DNA from: Fomitopsis serialis
Lineage: Eukaryota; Basidiomycota; Agaricomycetes; Polyporales; Fomitopsidaceae
Length of the DNA stretch: 64,000 nucleotides
Direction of reading: 5' to 3'
NCBI RefSeq assembly: GCF_022376445.1
Contig: NW_025955015.1
Span: 124,001-188,000, forward strand
Part shown: positions 48,514 through 60,069 of the stretch, in pieces
Position numbering within the stretch: position 1 is the stretch's first letter
How the letters are laid out: every line of letters begins with the position of its first letter
Notes under the pieces: generated by a model
The model's input: the letters and a program-made list of their open reading frames with translations, nothing else
Database searches by the model: none
What the model was told of the DNA's origin: nothing
Made by a program: the position numbers and the translations under genes

Positions 48514-49576
48514 TTACACAAGTGAATGATTCTACGAATACCGTCGTTCTCAGTTAATGGGGTGAGCATGAATGTTTACCGGAGGAGAGAGAAGGCCTAC
48601 CATAAAACAGAAAATGTTGACAATGGACGGACAGTACTGCATGGCTACTTGCACAGAATGCGAGTAAGTAGCAGTGCTGCACTACCCTCTCGTTGGTACT
48701 GTGCGCGAGTGTGAAGACCATGTCGAGGCGTGTACACTAATTTAGTATGTACGTGACCAGGTTGATGCCTAGAACAAGCTTGCACATCTAGGTAAGCCAA
48801 CGAAGCATGCGTTCAACGCACAGCGTTATGTTTGCATTTGTCGCAACCTTCAGTGGGACCTTTAAACGACCCCCCATTGGCTGAGCGACCATCCGGCAGG
48901 TCGCTCAGCTACATCGGGGCCACATCTGGTGGCGTATTCCCTGATCTGGCCATGCGTTATCCCTCACGTGTGACGCCTGCTCGTTTGCGCGCCTCTCCCG
49001 TCTTTGCTACGCCCAAGCTACGCCTCCCACTCTGATAACCCTGTGCATCGTCGCTGTCGGCCTGAACGACGACGAACACCGCCCTGCGCTGTGCGTGCGA
49101 TGGGTCTGTCATGGCAGCACCGGTGAGTCTTCATACCTTCGGGTCGGGACCCGCTGATGACGAGGATAATGGCGGCGGCGTGATCTCCACGTCGTCCTTG
49201 TAGGCTTCGCTGTCGTCGACGGATCCGCGGTGCCTGCATTCCTCGCGACGTGCATGACATGCCTGGTTGCCCGCGGCATCGAGCTCGAATCAGACGACAG
49301 CCACCACGCGTAGTTCCGCTGCGTGTATCGACCGGACTCAAACGACACTTGTGCTTCCCTCCTTTGGACAGCGGAGACAATTTTAGGCTGACCACAAGCC
49401 TGGGCCATGCGGTGAGCTGACCTTCTTCCTCGCTCGAGATTTGTGTCGTTCATGTCTCATTTTGGGTCTGTTGTTGACAGGCCCATACCCGGCCTGGCAA
49501 AGCCTCCCGCGTCCCCACATTGCCGTCGGTTCCCGCCCCTCGTGCCTACTGTGTTTCGCGCTGCCTTTCCCGCATC
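48514..49576. other. KDZ element spacer ahead of the transposase
   Basis: No coding similarity recognised over 1.06 kb. It should hold the 3' flank of cargo gene 3 and the transposase promoter. The last 100 bp before the ATG are pyrimidine-rich. Confidence 0.4.
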
Positions 49577-52500
49577 ATGCCTGGCGCACGCAAACGACAA
49601 CGAACCGCCTTCCAACTCCATGCGGTTGCTGAAGAGGAACCCGATGCCACGCAGTCCGTAATGGAGACGGCTCGGCACACAGCGTTCGTGTCCGGGCCCC
49701 AGGGCTATAACTCCCAGATTACTTTCATCACCTTACCGCAGCATTCCGATGCAACATCTCAAGACCCCGGCGACGCCCCTGATCTGATTCGCGAGGATGG
49801 AGATGAGGCGCATGTGTACGCCATCACGGAGGCGGACACGGCTGAGGCCGAGGCTCGTAGACGACGACGGACCACTAGTGTACGTCGACTCCACACAGTG
49901 AAATGTGAGCGTGGCTAACCTCTGATTGCACAGGATCATCCGTTGTTGGAGTGGCGCGCCAGGGTTGACGAATGGCTCATGGAGCTATTGAGGCTCGAAG
50001 GTCGCGCGGGCTTCACGGATACGCAGTGCCCGACATGCCACGATGGGATTGCAGAGTACCGCTGTGAAGACTGCGCAGATCTACAGCTCTATTGTGCGGA
50101 TTGCACAGCCGGCAGGCATATGCGTTTGCCTCTCCATCGGATCAAGGTGATATCTTCCCAGGCAAGCCATGTTTCGTGACTAAATCCTTTGCCCAGCGCT
50201 GGGCCGAAGCCCACTTTCAGCACGCGAACCTCAAGAGCCTCGGCGTGAGTATGCAAATGGGCCACCCGTCAGGTCAACGCTGCCCGAACCCCAAACCGGC
50301 CTTCGACGACGACTTCGTAATCCTCGACGTCAGTGGTATCCACCACGTCGCGCTCGATTTCTGCAACTGTCATCGGAAGGTACACCTGCCCAACCAACTC
50401 ATGCGTGCGCGGTTGTTCCCTGCGACGGTCACGAATCCCAAGACCGCCGCCACGTTTGCACTGATGGAACTCTTCCACCTCCTGCGCACTCAGTCCAAGA
50501 TCTCCGCCTACGAATTCTATCACACGCTCGCGCGACGGACAGAGAATGTGGCACCACGAGAATCCACAGTATGTGCCCTTCCATCGTCCACTGACAGGAG
50601 ACACTAACCGCCCTCTGCACAGGATCGTTATCCCGCGTTTCTACGCATGTCGCGGGCTTGGAGCCACTTGAAAATGCTCAAGCGAGCAGGCCGTGGACAT
50701 GACGTCTCCGGCGTCGGCGGAACCGCACGAGGGGAATGCGCGGTGGAATGCCCGGCGTGCCCTCACCCGGGCAAGAATCTACCCGATAATTGGAAGGAGG
50801 CACCCGAGGGAGAGAAGTAAGTAGAATACTGTCCCTCGCGCACCTCCTGTGTTGACCTCCATTCAGATGGCTCTATCGCTTGTTCGTCGGCCTCGACGCG
50901 AATTTCCGCCTCAAACGCAAGAAGGTCTCCAGCGTAGCTGTCGACCCTGGCCTCAACCAAGGCTTTGCGTACTTCGTCGAGGACCACACCTACAAGGCCT
51001 TCTTGAATACTTTCGACACGAAGCTACCCCCAGAGACAAATACATGCCACAACCATGATGCCGTCAAACTTGCCAACATCAAGAAGATTCGTGAGACGGA
51101 CGCAAGTGGCGTGGCTACTGTCGAATGTGTTCGACACGACATGAAGCGGCCCGCCTCTGTCGGCGATCTACAATATGGCGAACGGTAAGCCAAACATCAT
51201 ATCAAATATTACTGCTCGCTAACCTGCCTGCAGCTATGTCAACATGGACTATCTCTATTTTTCGAGCCTCACGCATCACTGCACCGTCGAGGTGGTGACG
51301 TCGTACGATATCTCCTGCCAGTGGAGCCGGAACTTGCCCGCCCGCCAGGAACTCTACGGCCTCCAGTTCGATCGTATCCAATGCAAGTATCTCTTCCTCG
51401 TGCCGAAGCACCACCTCAATGCGCACCGCCTCGCCTGTCAAACGGCGTACTCCTTCAACTACACGAAAGGCGTGGGGCGCACCGACGGCGAGGCGGTCGA
51501 ACGAGGCTGGGCCGCCGTGAACCCGTTCGCGTCTTCCACGAAAGAAATGGGTCCTGGCCATCGACGCGACGTCTTGGACGACGTGTTTGGGAATTACAAC
51601 TGGGGGAAGGTCCGGAAGCTTGGTACTTGCATCAACCTTCAATCGCGCGCGGCGGTCCTAACAGTGTGCTACATCACAGGTCCGACACTTTGTAGGAAAC
51701 TGGAGGAGGCCCTTGAGCATATGTGTACCCTACGACATGCATTCGAGGAGTTCGGGGAGACGTTGCCGCTCGAGAGTGTGCGCGCATGGACTGAGCTAGT
51801 CGAAAAGTGGGAGATTGACCCTGCCAACTTCGAGAATCCTTTCGTAACTACGGAACCCGGTGCGTGACGTATGTTTGTCTCGCCATTGTCTCTGCTAACA
51901 TGAACTCAAGTGGTCACCGTCGCAGCAGTACGCCGCCAGCTCGCCGAGGAGGAAGCGGCACGCTTACAGGCCGGACACGACTTGTCATACCACGCGAGCA
52001 TGTCACCGAGTATCATGCTCGCGGCTGGGCTTGATCTTGAGAACTTGCAGTAAGTATACAGTGTTGCTCCCCACCATCCTTACGACTCCCTGATGCACGA
52101 CTCCCTGATGCAGATGTCGCCTTCGTCGGGAATTTCGAGGACTCGGGGAGCATAGCACTGACAAACAGCATGCTACCATCCAAGAGCGACTCAACAGTCT
52201 CCGTCGGAGACTAGAGGCATGGTTCAAGATTCAGCACGCGTACATTCCGGGTGCCGAGGCCTTCCGCGAACGTCTAGTACGCGACACGAACAAGGACGTA
52301 CCTGCATATGACATCCCTGTACTCCTCCCATCAGGGATCAGCTCGGCCCTGGAGGTCTCCGCTTTCTTGCAAGACATCGAGTGGCGACTGCGCCATGCTC
52401 AAGCCCACGACGCGCTCTCGGACTTACGGCGCCATCTCCACCTCCGAAGCCACCTCTACTCGTTCAAAGATCGATTCATCCGAGGTCAACAGGCGAACAC

Positions 52501-53585
52501 TCGTGCGCGGTCGATCATCAACACGACACAGGCCAAGGTTGACGAGAACGCCGAGCGGTATCGGCGTGCGCGTGCAGCGTTGGTCTCGCTGTCGGACCGA
52601 CTTGGGAGAACTGGCTGGGAAGCCACACTTCAAGTCCTCGAGGATCAGCACGTCCGAGGGCTGAAGCTGGACGAAAGCGAGGAGACGGAGGGTCGCCGCA
52701 CGCTGTCCTGGATATGGCGCACAACGCCACTCGCGGGGCCCGAGAACGCTGACGACCCTCACCTGCAAGAAGGTGTGTATGGTCTGTTCCACTATGATGA
52801 GGTGCTGAATCACATACCTAGCATTGCGTGTGGAATGGTGCAAGTCCCGCGCAAGGGCACACCGCTGGGAAGAAGAAGTACACCTGCTGGTCGAGGAGAT
52901 GCGTCGCGTCCTCGCCTATCACCAGTGGATGGCGCAACGGTGGCTCGGAAGGCACGACGCCCGTCAAGATTTACCTGTCGAGGTTCAGGAAGGATTGTCA
53001 GCTTATGCACTTCGCCAGGCCGAAATCCGCACGACCCTGCGATCGATCTGCGCGCGCACATGGCAAGACATAGGTACATGGGTGACGAATGCGATGGAGC
53101 TAATGTACGGAGATGGAGTCTTGGCCACGCCCGACACGTCCCAGCCTGCGGGCGCTGTGCAACCGCCAGGCATGAACGTGTCGACGGGCACAAACAGCGC
53201 AGCGACGAGCGCGAACCACGCGTCGAGAAGCGTGTCGGACACCGCGTCCACGAACGTGTTGGGCGCCGCGTCAACGAGCATGTCAGACGGTGTGTCGAGA
53301 AGTGTGTCGGATACTGGGTCGGCGAGCACAAACCACCCACGAACCAGTGTGAACGAGCCATCGGCCGCCATTGGCCAGGCATCAACAGGACTCGCCACTG
53401 CATGGCAAAGGCAATTGCAGGCCCTCCGCGTGGCAAGCGAGCCATTGGTTAGGGCGGGCGATGTATGGGATCCTGATCCTGCGGGTGATGGGTTGGAAGA
53501 CAATATGTGGGAGGACGAATCGTGTGGACCTGCAGGCGACGGATGGGAAAGCGAAGGGTGGGACGGTGATGATGGTGTAGTATAA
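49577..53585 (+). CDS. KDZ transposase with CxC2-type cysteine cluster, 1176 aa, intact
   Basis: DNA transposase of the Kyakuja-Dileera-Zisupton superfamily (RNase H-like fold). Ten exons: 49577-49879, 49934-50146, 50197-50568, 50623-50816, 50867-51184, 51234-51622, 51680-51859, 51911-52049, 52114-52772 and 52822-53585, all GT-AG, one frame of 1177 codons. The N-terminus (MPGARKRQRTAF) is basic. The Cys cluster at residues about 130-165 has CPTC, CEDC and CADC pairs followed by RHMRLPLHRI. The catalytic region has LFVGLDANFRLKRKK (about 370), TSYDISCQW (about 490), VPKHHLNAHRLACQ, and GVGRTDGEAVERGWAAVNP with ASSTKEMGPGHRRDVLDD (about 545-580); the Asp, Asp and Glu of these motifs fit a DDE triad. 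The C-terminal 400 aa hold a long helical region (NSLRRRLEAWFKIQHAYIPG) and a Ser/Thr-rich tail with repeated SVSDT. Confidence 0.95.
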
Positions 53586-54109
53586 GGCGATCTTGTCTGC
53601 CTGTTCCTTGGTGCTTAGTATAGTGTCGATCGTCGATATCATGAATAACGAACCTTTATGCTCGCTGTATTCGGCTGGCCTGATGATTTGTCGGGGCCCC
53701 AAACATACCAATTTAGGAGGGCTGCTGCTTTATTCCTTAGCCTCTCGCGTGAATGCAGTGTTCGGCATCGCGAGGAATGAAATGATAAGGGTATGTTGTG
53801 GAGTGTGACATGTGCAGCACGTATGTCATAGTGCACGACATACATGTACACCGTCCATCTGTTGGATCTCGATATAAACTATTGAGGCACGGCGGTGCCA
53901 AAACAATCCCTTTATATAGCACTGTACCTAGCCCCGGAAACCGTCAGATCTCGCCTGATCGCACATCGCGATCGCATTCGCCCGATGGGCCTGCGACAGC
54001 ACCCAGAGCGCCCGACAGGACCTATTTAGGGTAGGGCCGCCGCCGCGAGCCCCGGCGCCGGGTGACCTAAGCTGTCTCCAAAGGGCAGCTGCCTCTTTGG
54101 GTAGTAAGT
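53586..54109. other. KDZ element 3' interior without a gene
   Basis: Region between the transposase stop and the right inverted repeat. It is GC-rich close to the repeat. A weak stem (AAAGGGCAGCTGCCTCTTTG, 54080-54099) was noted. No coding signal. Confidence 0.4.
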
Positions 54110-54222
54110 GCGGCGCCTCGCTTATACATGAGCGAGTGGCGGCTCATGTATGAGAAGCGGCCCGCGGTAAGTACAGGCCTTTCATGTATACACCCTTTTG
54201 CGCTAACTACAGGTATCCTATA
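54110..54222 (-). repeat. right terminal inverted repeat core of the KDZ element
   Basis: Reverse complement of 43275-43387 with two mismatches. The outer end of the core is 23 nt from the element's right end at 54245. Confidence 0.9.
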
Positions 54223-54245
54223 CATAGGCCTGCCAGCACCTGGTG

Positions 54246-54252
54246 AAGGACC
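54246..54252 (+). repeat. right target-site duplication, AAGGACC
   Basis: Exact copy of 43245-43251 at the other end of the KDZ element. Confidence 0.8.
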
Positions 54253-54305
54253 TACCATCATTACGAGGCATTACAGACCCAAATTAACAGAATCATTGGG
54301 GATAG

Positions 54306-56835
54306 TGTCGCGCAAATCCAGAAGCGAAACATGGAGATGCTGCATGCTGCTGCCTACCGAGACCAACTGTCCCGCACTCTAACGACAACACTCCTGAACC
54401 ATCGATACGAGCTTCTGCCAGGCGACTTCAGCCGCTTATACCGCATGCATTATCGTCAAACATACAACATTGACGTCTCCGTAACACCCGAGCAGAATAT
54501 CCACAACTGGCTTCAACCTCACAGCCCACACTACCGAAAGGAGTTGGCAGAGTGCATATTCTACTACGCAGCTCGCATTGAACGCGAGGACAGGTTCAAA
54601 GTCTGCCTCGCGACGCACGAGATGAGGGATGCATCGTGGAAGTACTGTCATCAGAAACAACTCATCATCGATGGGACATTCGGTGTATGCACGTCACGTC
54701 TACTACTTTGGATCGCCATGGGAGTGGACGATGCAAACCGAGGGATACCCGTCGCCCTTTTTCTGTTCTCAGCACCCACTGGCAATCACGCGACACATGC
54801 CGGATACGACACGCAGATCCTCACAGAACTGCTTGGGCAATGGGCAGGATGGCTTGGTTCTCCGGATCGGCCATTTGAGCCATTCGTCGCAATCACCGAC
54901 ACCGATACCAAGGAGCGGGGGGCATTGGTCGCGGTCTGGCCCAGTATCATACTCTTGCTCTGTAAGTTTCATGTTCGGCAATGTTGGACGAACAAGCGAA
55001 AGACGCTCAAGCTCGGGAGACTCACGTCGATCTGGCAAATATCAGTGGATCAACGACTGCATGCACTTGAAGAAAGGTAGGGGCCTTCGCCATGCCTCAT
55101 TAAAGTGCTAGTGCTCACAAAAAAAAAAGTCTCCTACAGACAGTCGAATACGATGATGCATTGAGACTGATCAACGAAACAGAGGCGACGTTCAAGGCCC
55201 TTGTCACCGATGCTGAAGCCCAGAAGGCAGCAGACACTGTCGTAGAGTTTGTCAGTTACCTGCGCGCGACATGGATGCCATACGCACTTTGGCGAAGCTG
55301 GGCGAAGAGGGGGAAAGAAGATGCAGCAAAACGCATGAACGTTCAGATAGCAGCCATTCTCCCCACGACAAACCACCTCGAGTCGTTCAATGGCAGTCTG
55401 AAGCGGAAATACATTCCACAGTGGCAACACTCTGGCCACCGGCTTCGCTTGGATGTTCTGCTTGTCTGCATGAGCCTTGACATCATGCCCCGAGTCTATG
55501 CACGACAACGCATGCTCTCGCAGTTCGAAGTATGGAAGAAGGACCGGTTCGAGATCGCTGCAGGAGGTGTTCCGATCCAGCGCGCGAGTAGAATGCACAA
55601 TCTTGCTGGTCCTGCGGGGCAAGGGTCAGTGCATGCCTACACATGGTACGAGGAAGACGAACGACGAGACCAGGAGGCGTACCAGATCTACCATCGCCAA
55701 TCCCTTCGAGCTATTCCTGCTCGCCGACCTTACGAACTTTGGGCGACTTGCGATTCATCCCGAAATGCATTACCTAACCAAACACCGATCCGATACTGGC
55801 TCACAATCCACCCATCCGGGTCGGCGACGTGCACATGTATGGACTGGTTGAAGCGCGGAGGGGCCTGCAAACATCTCCGCGCCTTCAAGCTCCTCGTCGA
55901 GGCATGGGGCCGGCGCAACGAGCTAGACATCTCGTACGTCTTTCCGAAATCCTTGGAACAGGCGCGAGCCATCGATCAGCAGAACAGGCTATGGTATGGA
56001 GCGCAGTACTCACAAGCAGTGACGTCGACAGGCTCCGAGCCTGTCGCTATGCCCGAAGATGAAGGTGATCCGGGGGGCCTGCCTCCCCATATGCGAGTCG
56101 TAACACTGGCGGAGTCGGCGTCGCAAGGATGGGATGTGGCCGTTGCGTATGGTGCCATACTGCCACCACCATTGGTACAAGACCAAGCGGCTTCCCTTCT
56201 CGATGCAGCAGAGCTCCAACATTTGGCGAACGACGTGGAAGAAGTAAGCCCAATCGACACAGACGGTGAGTAGTGGGATTCGGATCGTACCTTTATAGTC
56301 AGACCTCTCACTGATTGAGTAGTAGGCGAGCCCATGGCGGGGTCGGAGGCGAGGCGAGGCGAGGCTGCCACCACCAATGTTCACGAGTTGGCGCAGCTAC
56401 GATGGAACCAAGAGGCTATAAGTGCACAGGTTCAGATTCAACTGGAACATGGTGTAGCCGAAGTCCTACCTTTCCTTCATGGCATACACAACACTCTGAA
56501 GGACGCACCGGATCCCCTTAGGCCGTCATCTGATATACTGGAATTATATCATTTGCTCGGCCAGCTCAAAGACGGACTGGAACCTCATGTGCAACAGGCA
56601 ATGAGTGACACACCACAAACACCTATACTGAGCACTGGTGAGCTTACCTCAGATTGTACCCGTTGTAGCACACTCACGTCTCGGCTCAATAGCAGGTCGT
56701 GTTCAAGCCAAGGCCAAGAGCATGTCGGGACCGCGCGAGGATGGAGAGCAAGTGGAGCGCGCGGTCCGAGTCGTCCCTCTGCGAACTTCTCCAGAGCGGA
56801 CTCAACGTCGCAAGGACTCTCATAAAATCAGATAG
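54306..56835 (+). CDS. MULE transposase gene, catalytic and SWIM part (exons 4-7)
   Basis: Continues the gene starting at 42542. Exons 54306-55076, 55130-56265, 56326-56637 and 56696-56835; with exons 1-3 the total is 970 codons in one frame. Catalytic blocks typical of MULE transposases: KQLIIDGTFGVCTSRLLL (first Asp, residue about 306), PFVAITDTDTKERGALVAVW (second Asp, about 385), LLCKFHVRQCWTN, and TTNHLESFNGSLKRKYIPQW (Glu, about 524). A SWIM zinc finger follows near residue 675: CTCMDWLKRGGACKHLRAF. The C-terminal 200 aa are acidic then helical and end basic (RTQRRKDSHKIR). The exon 4/5 intron ends at an AG directly after an A9 run, not at the CAG ten bases later, because only that keeps the frame. 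The gene is undamaged on both sides of the inserted KDZ element. Confidence 0.9.
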
Positions 56836-56969
56836 ATCTCGACGGGGCGTCAGGTCATCGTCGAGAACGAAGAGTAGCCAAGTATTTATGTAATGTGTGT
56901 ATTACAGCTTGGTATGATACAGATGAGTCACACGAGGTCTCGCGAGCGCTTTTGGCTTCAACGTGAATA

Positions 56970-57622
56970 GGGGAGCTCAGACTGAACGGGCAAGGGTACG
57001 GGTACGGGCAAGGGTAGGTCACGGGGACGGTCCGGCCGCGCGGCAACCGTAGGGTTAGCAGTAGGGGCTGCCACGTAACGTTAGGGTTTGTGCAGCAGTA
57101 ATTGTACAATAGTTTGGTCCCGACAAGGTATATAGAGCACGTACATCCGTTTCGGTAGCATGATAGGAGGCAGCTAGATCGCCATCGCAAATGCGACGCC
57201 GCCATCCTCTAATACTTTGAAAACATATACCTAAGTACGTAGTTCTGCTTTCGGAAATGTTATGTTACCCGATTAGTATATTCCGCTTTCGGCAGGCGCT
57301 GGCACTTTCCCGCACTCGAGTTCAGCTGTAGTAGGCTATAGTAGGTGCATCGTGCGTACAATATTTACGAGCCATGTTGATTGTCATCAAATTGATTTTT
57401 CTCTTTGGTGCGCGTTAGCCTTGAGAGCCATACTGATTATGCTATCCAAATACTGTCTGTAACAAAGAGCAGTGGCGTAGAAGCTGGAAGAACTAGGCTA
57501 GGGTTAACGGTGGCAGCATCTACGCTAATTGTGGCTAACCCTACAGTCGCCGTGCGGCCGGACCGTCCCGTGACATGCCCTTGCCCGTACCCGTACCCTT
57601 GCCCGTTCAGTCTGAGCTCCCC
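56970..57622. mobile_element. 653-bp MITE-like element flanked by TA
   Basis: Inverted repeats of about 89 bp at both ends, 56970-57059 and 57534-57622. Each starts GGGGAGCTCAGACTGAACGG and includes repeated GGGTAC/GGGCAA units and a TAGGGTTAGC inner edge. Only a few bases differ between them. The dinucleotide TA flanks both ends (56968-56969 and 57623-57624), as in Tc1/mariner/pogo-type insertions. No transposase lies within, so movement would depend on an enzyme made elsewhere. It sits 134 bp after the MULE stop codon. AACCCTA strings at the inner edges resemble telomere repeats by chance or by origin. Confidence 0.85.
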
Positions 57623-57624
57623 TA

Positions 57625-60069
57625 ATGTTCAAACGTTCAACGTTCAACGTTTCAACTTGGGTCACCGTCACCGTCCTCCTCCGCCTCCACACCAGTACGT
57701 TCACTACCCTGCTCATCGAGTAGCAAGACATCGCGCCTGCGTTCGCGCATCGAAGCCCCCACCCCGCGCCCAAGGTCGGCAACTATAACGAGAGCGGGAA
57801 CTCAGCCCCTGGTGCTCACGGCGGTATTACTCGCCGGCCTCCTCACCCTGCGGGATCGGCTTGATGTATGGTTGGAGTCATGCGCGGGTGAGTGCGTCTG
57901 TGCGCTGACGAACACGTCTTCAACTAACGGACAACCTTCCCTAGCATGTCCTCGAGCGACTATCCCAAACACCTGAGTGTCGTGCACACCCTCTACCAGG
58001 CAGATCACCCTCCTCATCCTCCTTGCGGGTCGACCACGTTCAAGACCACCTGCATGCCGCCTCGCTTTCAGGCCCTGCTGCACGCACGCCCGAAGCTCTC
58101 GTGGACAAGCCATAGTGATGCATACTTTGGCTCGGCCAGGTGACCGCATCCATGGCCTTCACGGGATGCTTGTGCGCGGCAGCAGGCATACCCTCCAGCA
58201 CCCACACTCTCGCAACCCCGACTCTCTGGACGGCGGATCCGCCGCGGCGCAGTTGAGGATACTCGCCTGGCTCAGCCGGCGAGTGCTCCCACTGTTAGCT
58301 CTCGCGTAGGCCCCTCCGCCTTCCAATGGTAGTTGAGCAACTTCAAAGCCACTCGGTTCTTCTGCGCAACGGAGTCGCAACCCGCCAATGACACTTGCAA
58401 CCACCCACTGAACACATTCATTGCCGCCCTTCAACCGCCCCTCGCGTTCCTGCATGCGCATCTGCAGGAAGCCCGACTCAGGCGCAGACCTGGCCAGGGC
58501 CGCCCTTACCTCGCTCTCGTCCTCTCTCGCCCTTGTTCTCGCCCTCGCGTCTGCCCGCGTCTTCGCCCAAGCACTCTCGCCAGTGCCCGCTAGCAACCAC
58601 ACCCTCCGTCTTGCCCTCGCGCCGCCCCTCTTGCCCTCGCGCCGCCCTCGCCTTACTGGGACTGGCAGGTACCAACAGTAAGTGTGTTTATCTGTGATTA
58701 TGCCATGCGCAGGCGCATGTGGCTCACGTCTCAATCCTGTAGTGTTGCGGCGGCGAGTTCGTTGCGTTCCGGAGATGCAGGGCTCGGAAACCGAAGTACT
58801 AGGGGAAGGAGTGCCAGAGCCTGGCATGGAGGGAGGGCCACCGGATCTAGTACAGCGCGAACGACCACGAGGAGGACGGCGACCACCACGCCGACGCGGA
58901 CGGGCCAGAACGCGTCGGCAGGTACGGTCATATTAGATGGGACGGTGGACATACTGGGGGGCGCGGCCCCCCAGCGGCACGCGAGCGCGAAAGACATAGC
59001 TGTACGGCGACGGACGTGCTTCGCCGAGAGCAAATGATGGTTGCCGCGAGGATGGGCACGACTCTCATGCGCTCGGGGGCTCCAGTTGACCTCAGTCGGG
59101 AACCCAGACGACATGATGCTGGGCTAGCTGCCCGAGCTGTACGTTCGCCCCGTTTTGCCCGACGCCCATGCTCTGCCGCGCAAACCACCTTGCACTGCAC
59201 TCGCTCTCCCAGACTTGCTGTACGTCGCTCGGCCAACTGCCAGTGGGCCTTGCTGCAACGGGACGAAGCTCAGTAGGCGCCTTGCGTTGATGTTTGCGTT
59301 GGCTTCGGGCCGGGTAGTCGCATCCGCACTGCGCTGATGAGCTTCATCTCACCCTTGCAGGCCTGCATCAATCTCGCGACCAGCTCTTGCGCCCCGTCGA
59401 GAATGCCAATGCACGGCTGCAGCGCCGCGCATCAAGTCGAGAGCACCGTGCGAGCGCGGGGCACGCTGAGCCGCCGTAGCGATGGCGCTCGCAGTGCAAC
59501 CAACCCAAGCCGCGCATGTTACCGCGCCCGCCGACGATGCGTCGAGGCCCGACGCCGGGAGTGGCTACGCCGAGCGCTAAGCCGAACCCCCGAATCTCTC
59601 CTTCCTCCGAGGACGCTCGCTCTTGCTCTCCCGCTCCTCTTCTCGACCCAGGAAGCTCTCGTCTCGACTTCAGTCACTACAAGTCTCCGCTTTGTGATCT
59701 TGCTAACCCGCCGCGAGACCACGCTATCACAGTTGCGCCTGCCAGTCCCGCACCAAGCACCAAGGGCTGAGCGAGACGTGATGACCACGAAGCGAGAAGG
59801 ACACGATGAGACTGTGAAGGAGCAGGATGGTGGGAACAGCATGAGCTGAAAGGACGCAAGAGCGCCGCATGCCGAAGGTATGCCCGTGCCAATGATGCGC
59901 TTAGAAGATGCCCGCTGGATCTTGAGGGCTGCCGTCCACCTCGGCACCGACCTTGAGTGCGGGCGGCCCGCCGCTGCCCTGCGGCGCATTGCTGGCCTCG
60001 GAGGTAGAGACGGCGGCGGCGCTCGCGCTGGTGCCAGTCCCACATGGCTGCGTCGACCGCGGCAGTGGC
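57625..60069. other. 2.4-kb region, no gene supported
   Basis: GC-rich, with overlapping open frames on both strands (58159-58827 minus, 59337-59849 plus, and others) that show no domain. N-terminal exons of the PIN-domain gene that follows could lie here but were not recognised. Confidence 0.35.

Larger units (their letters stand above)
43252..54245. mobile_element. cargo-bearing KDZ DNA transposon, complete
   Basis: 10,994 bp bounded by inverted repeats and a 7-bp target duplication. The 113-bp inverted-repeat cores (43275-43387 and 54110-54222) differ at only two positions, and each is set back exactly 23 nt from its end; the outermost 23 nt are only partly alike (both begin CA). Gene content: 724-aa protein (-), RNase H1 N-domain protein (+), 235-aa protein (+) and KDZ transposase (+). 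All four read through without frame breaks. No TET/JBP dioxygenase gene, known to accompany some mushroom KDZ elements, is present. Near-identical repeats, an intact transposase and a near-perfect duplication point to a fairly recent and possibly still active insertion. It lies inside the intron of a MULE gene in the same orientation as that gene. Confidence 0.9.
43243..54305 (+). other. MULE intron 3, enlarged from about 62 bp to 11,063 bp by the KDZ insertion
   Basis: Left remnant 43243-43251 (GTAAGGACC) and right remnant 54253-54305 (ending GGGGATAG) together make a normal 62-bp fungal intron once the insertion and one repeat copy are removed. Joining AG (43241-43242) to T (54306) restores Ser in phase 2 and gives a family-like junction (QQGA-S-VAQIQKRN). 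Confidence 0.85.

Noticed and set aside
53160..53360. Reading frames opposite the Ser/Thr-rich end of the KDZ transposase (211 and 166 codons)
   Set aside because: They mirror the low-complexity coding repeats of the transposase and have no splice or domain support.
54110..56970. The inverted repeat at 54.1-54.2 kb as the left end of a MULE element with transposase 54.3-56.8 kb
   Set aside because: The MULE gene begins 11 kb upstream, and the matching repeat copy lies at 43.3 kb rather than downstream of the transposase.
57030..57560. TAGGGTTAG strings as a telomere or internal telomere array
   Set aside because: They are single units within the MITE inverted repeats, not tandem arrays.
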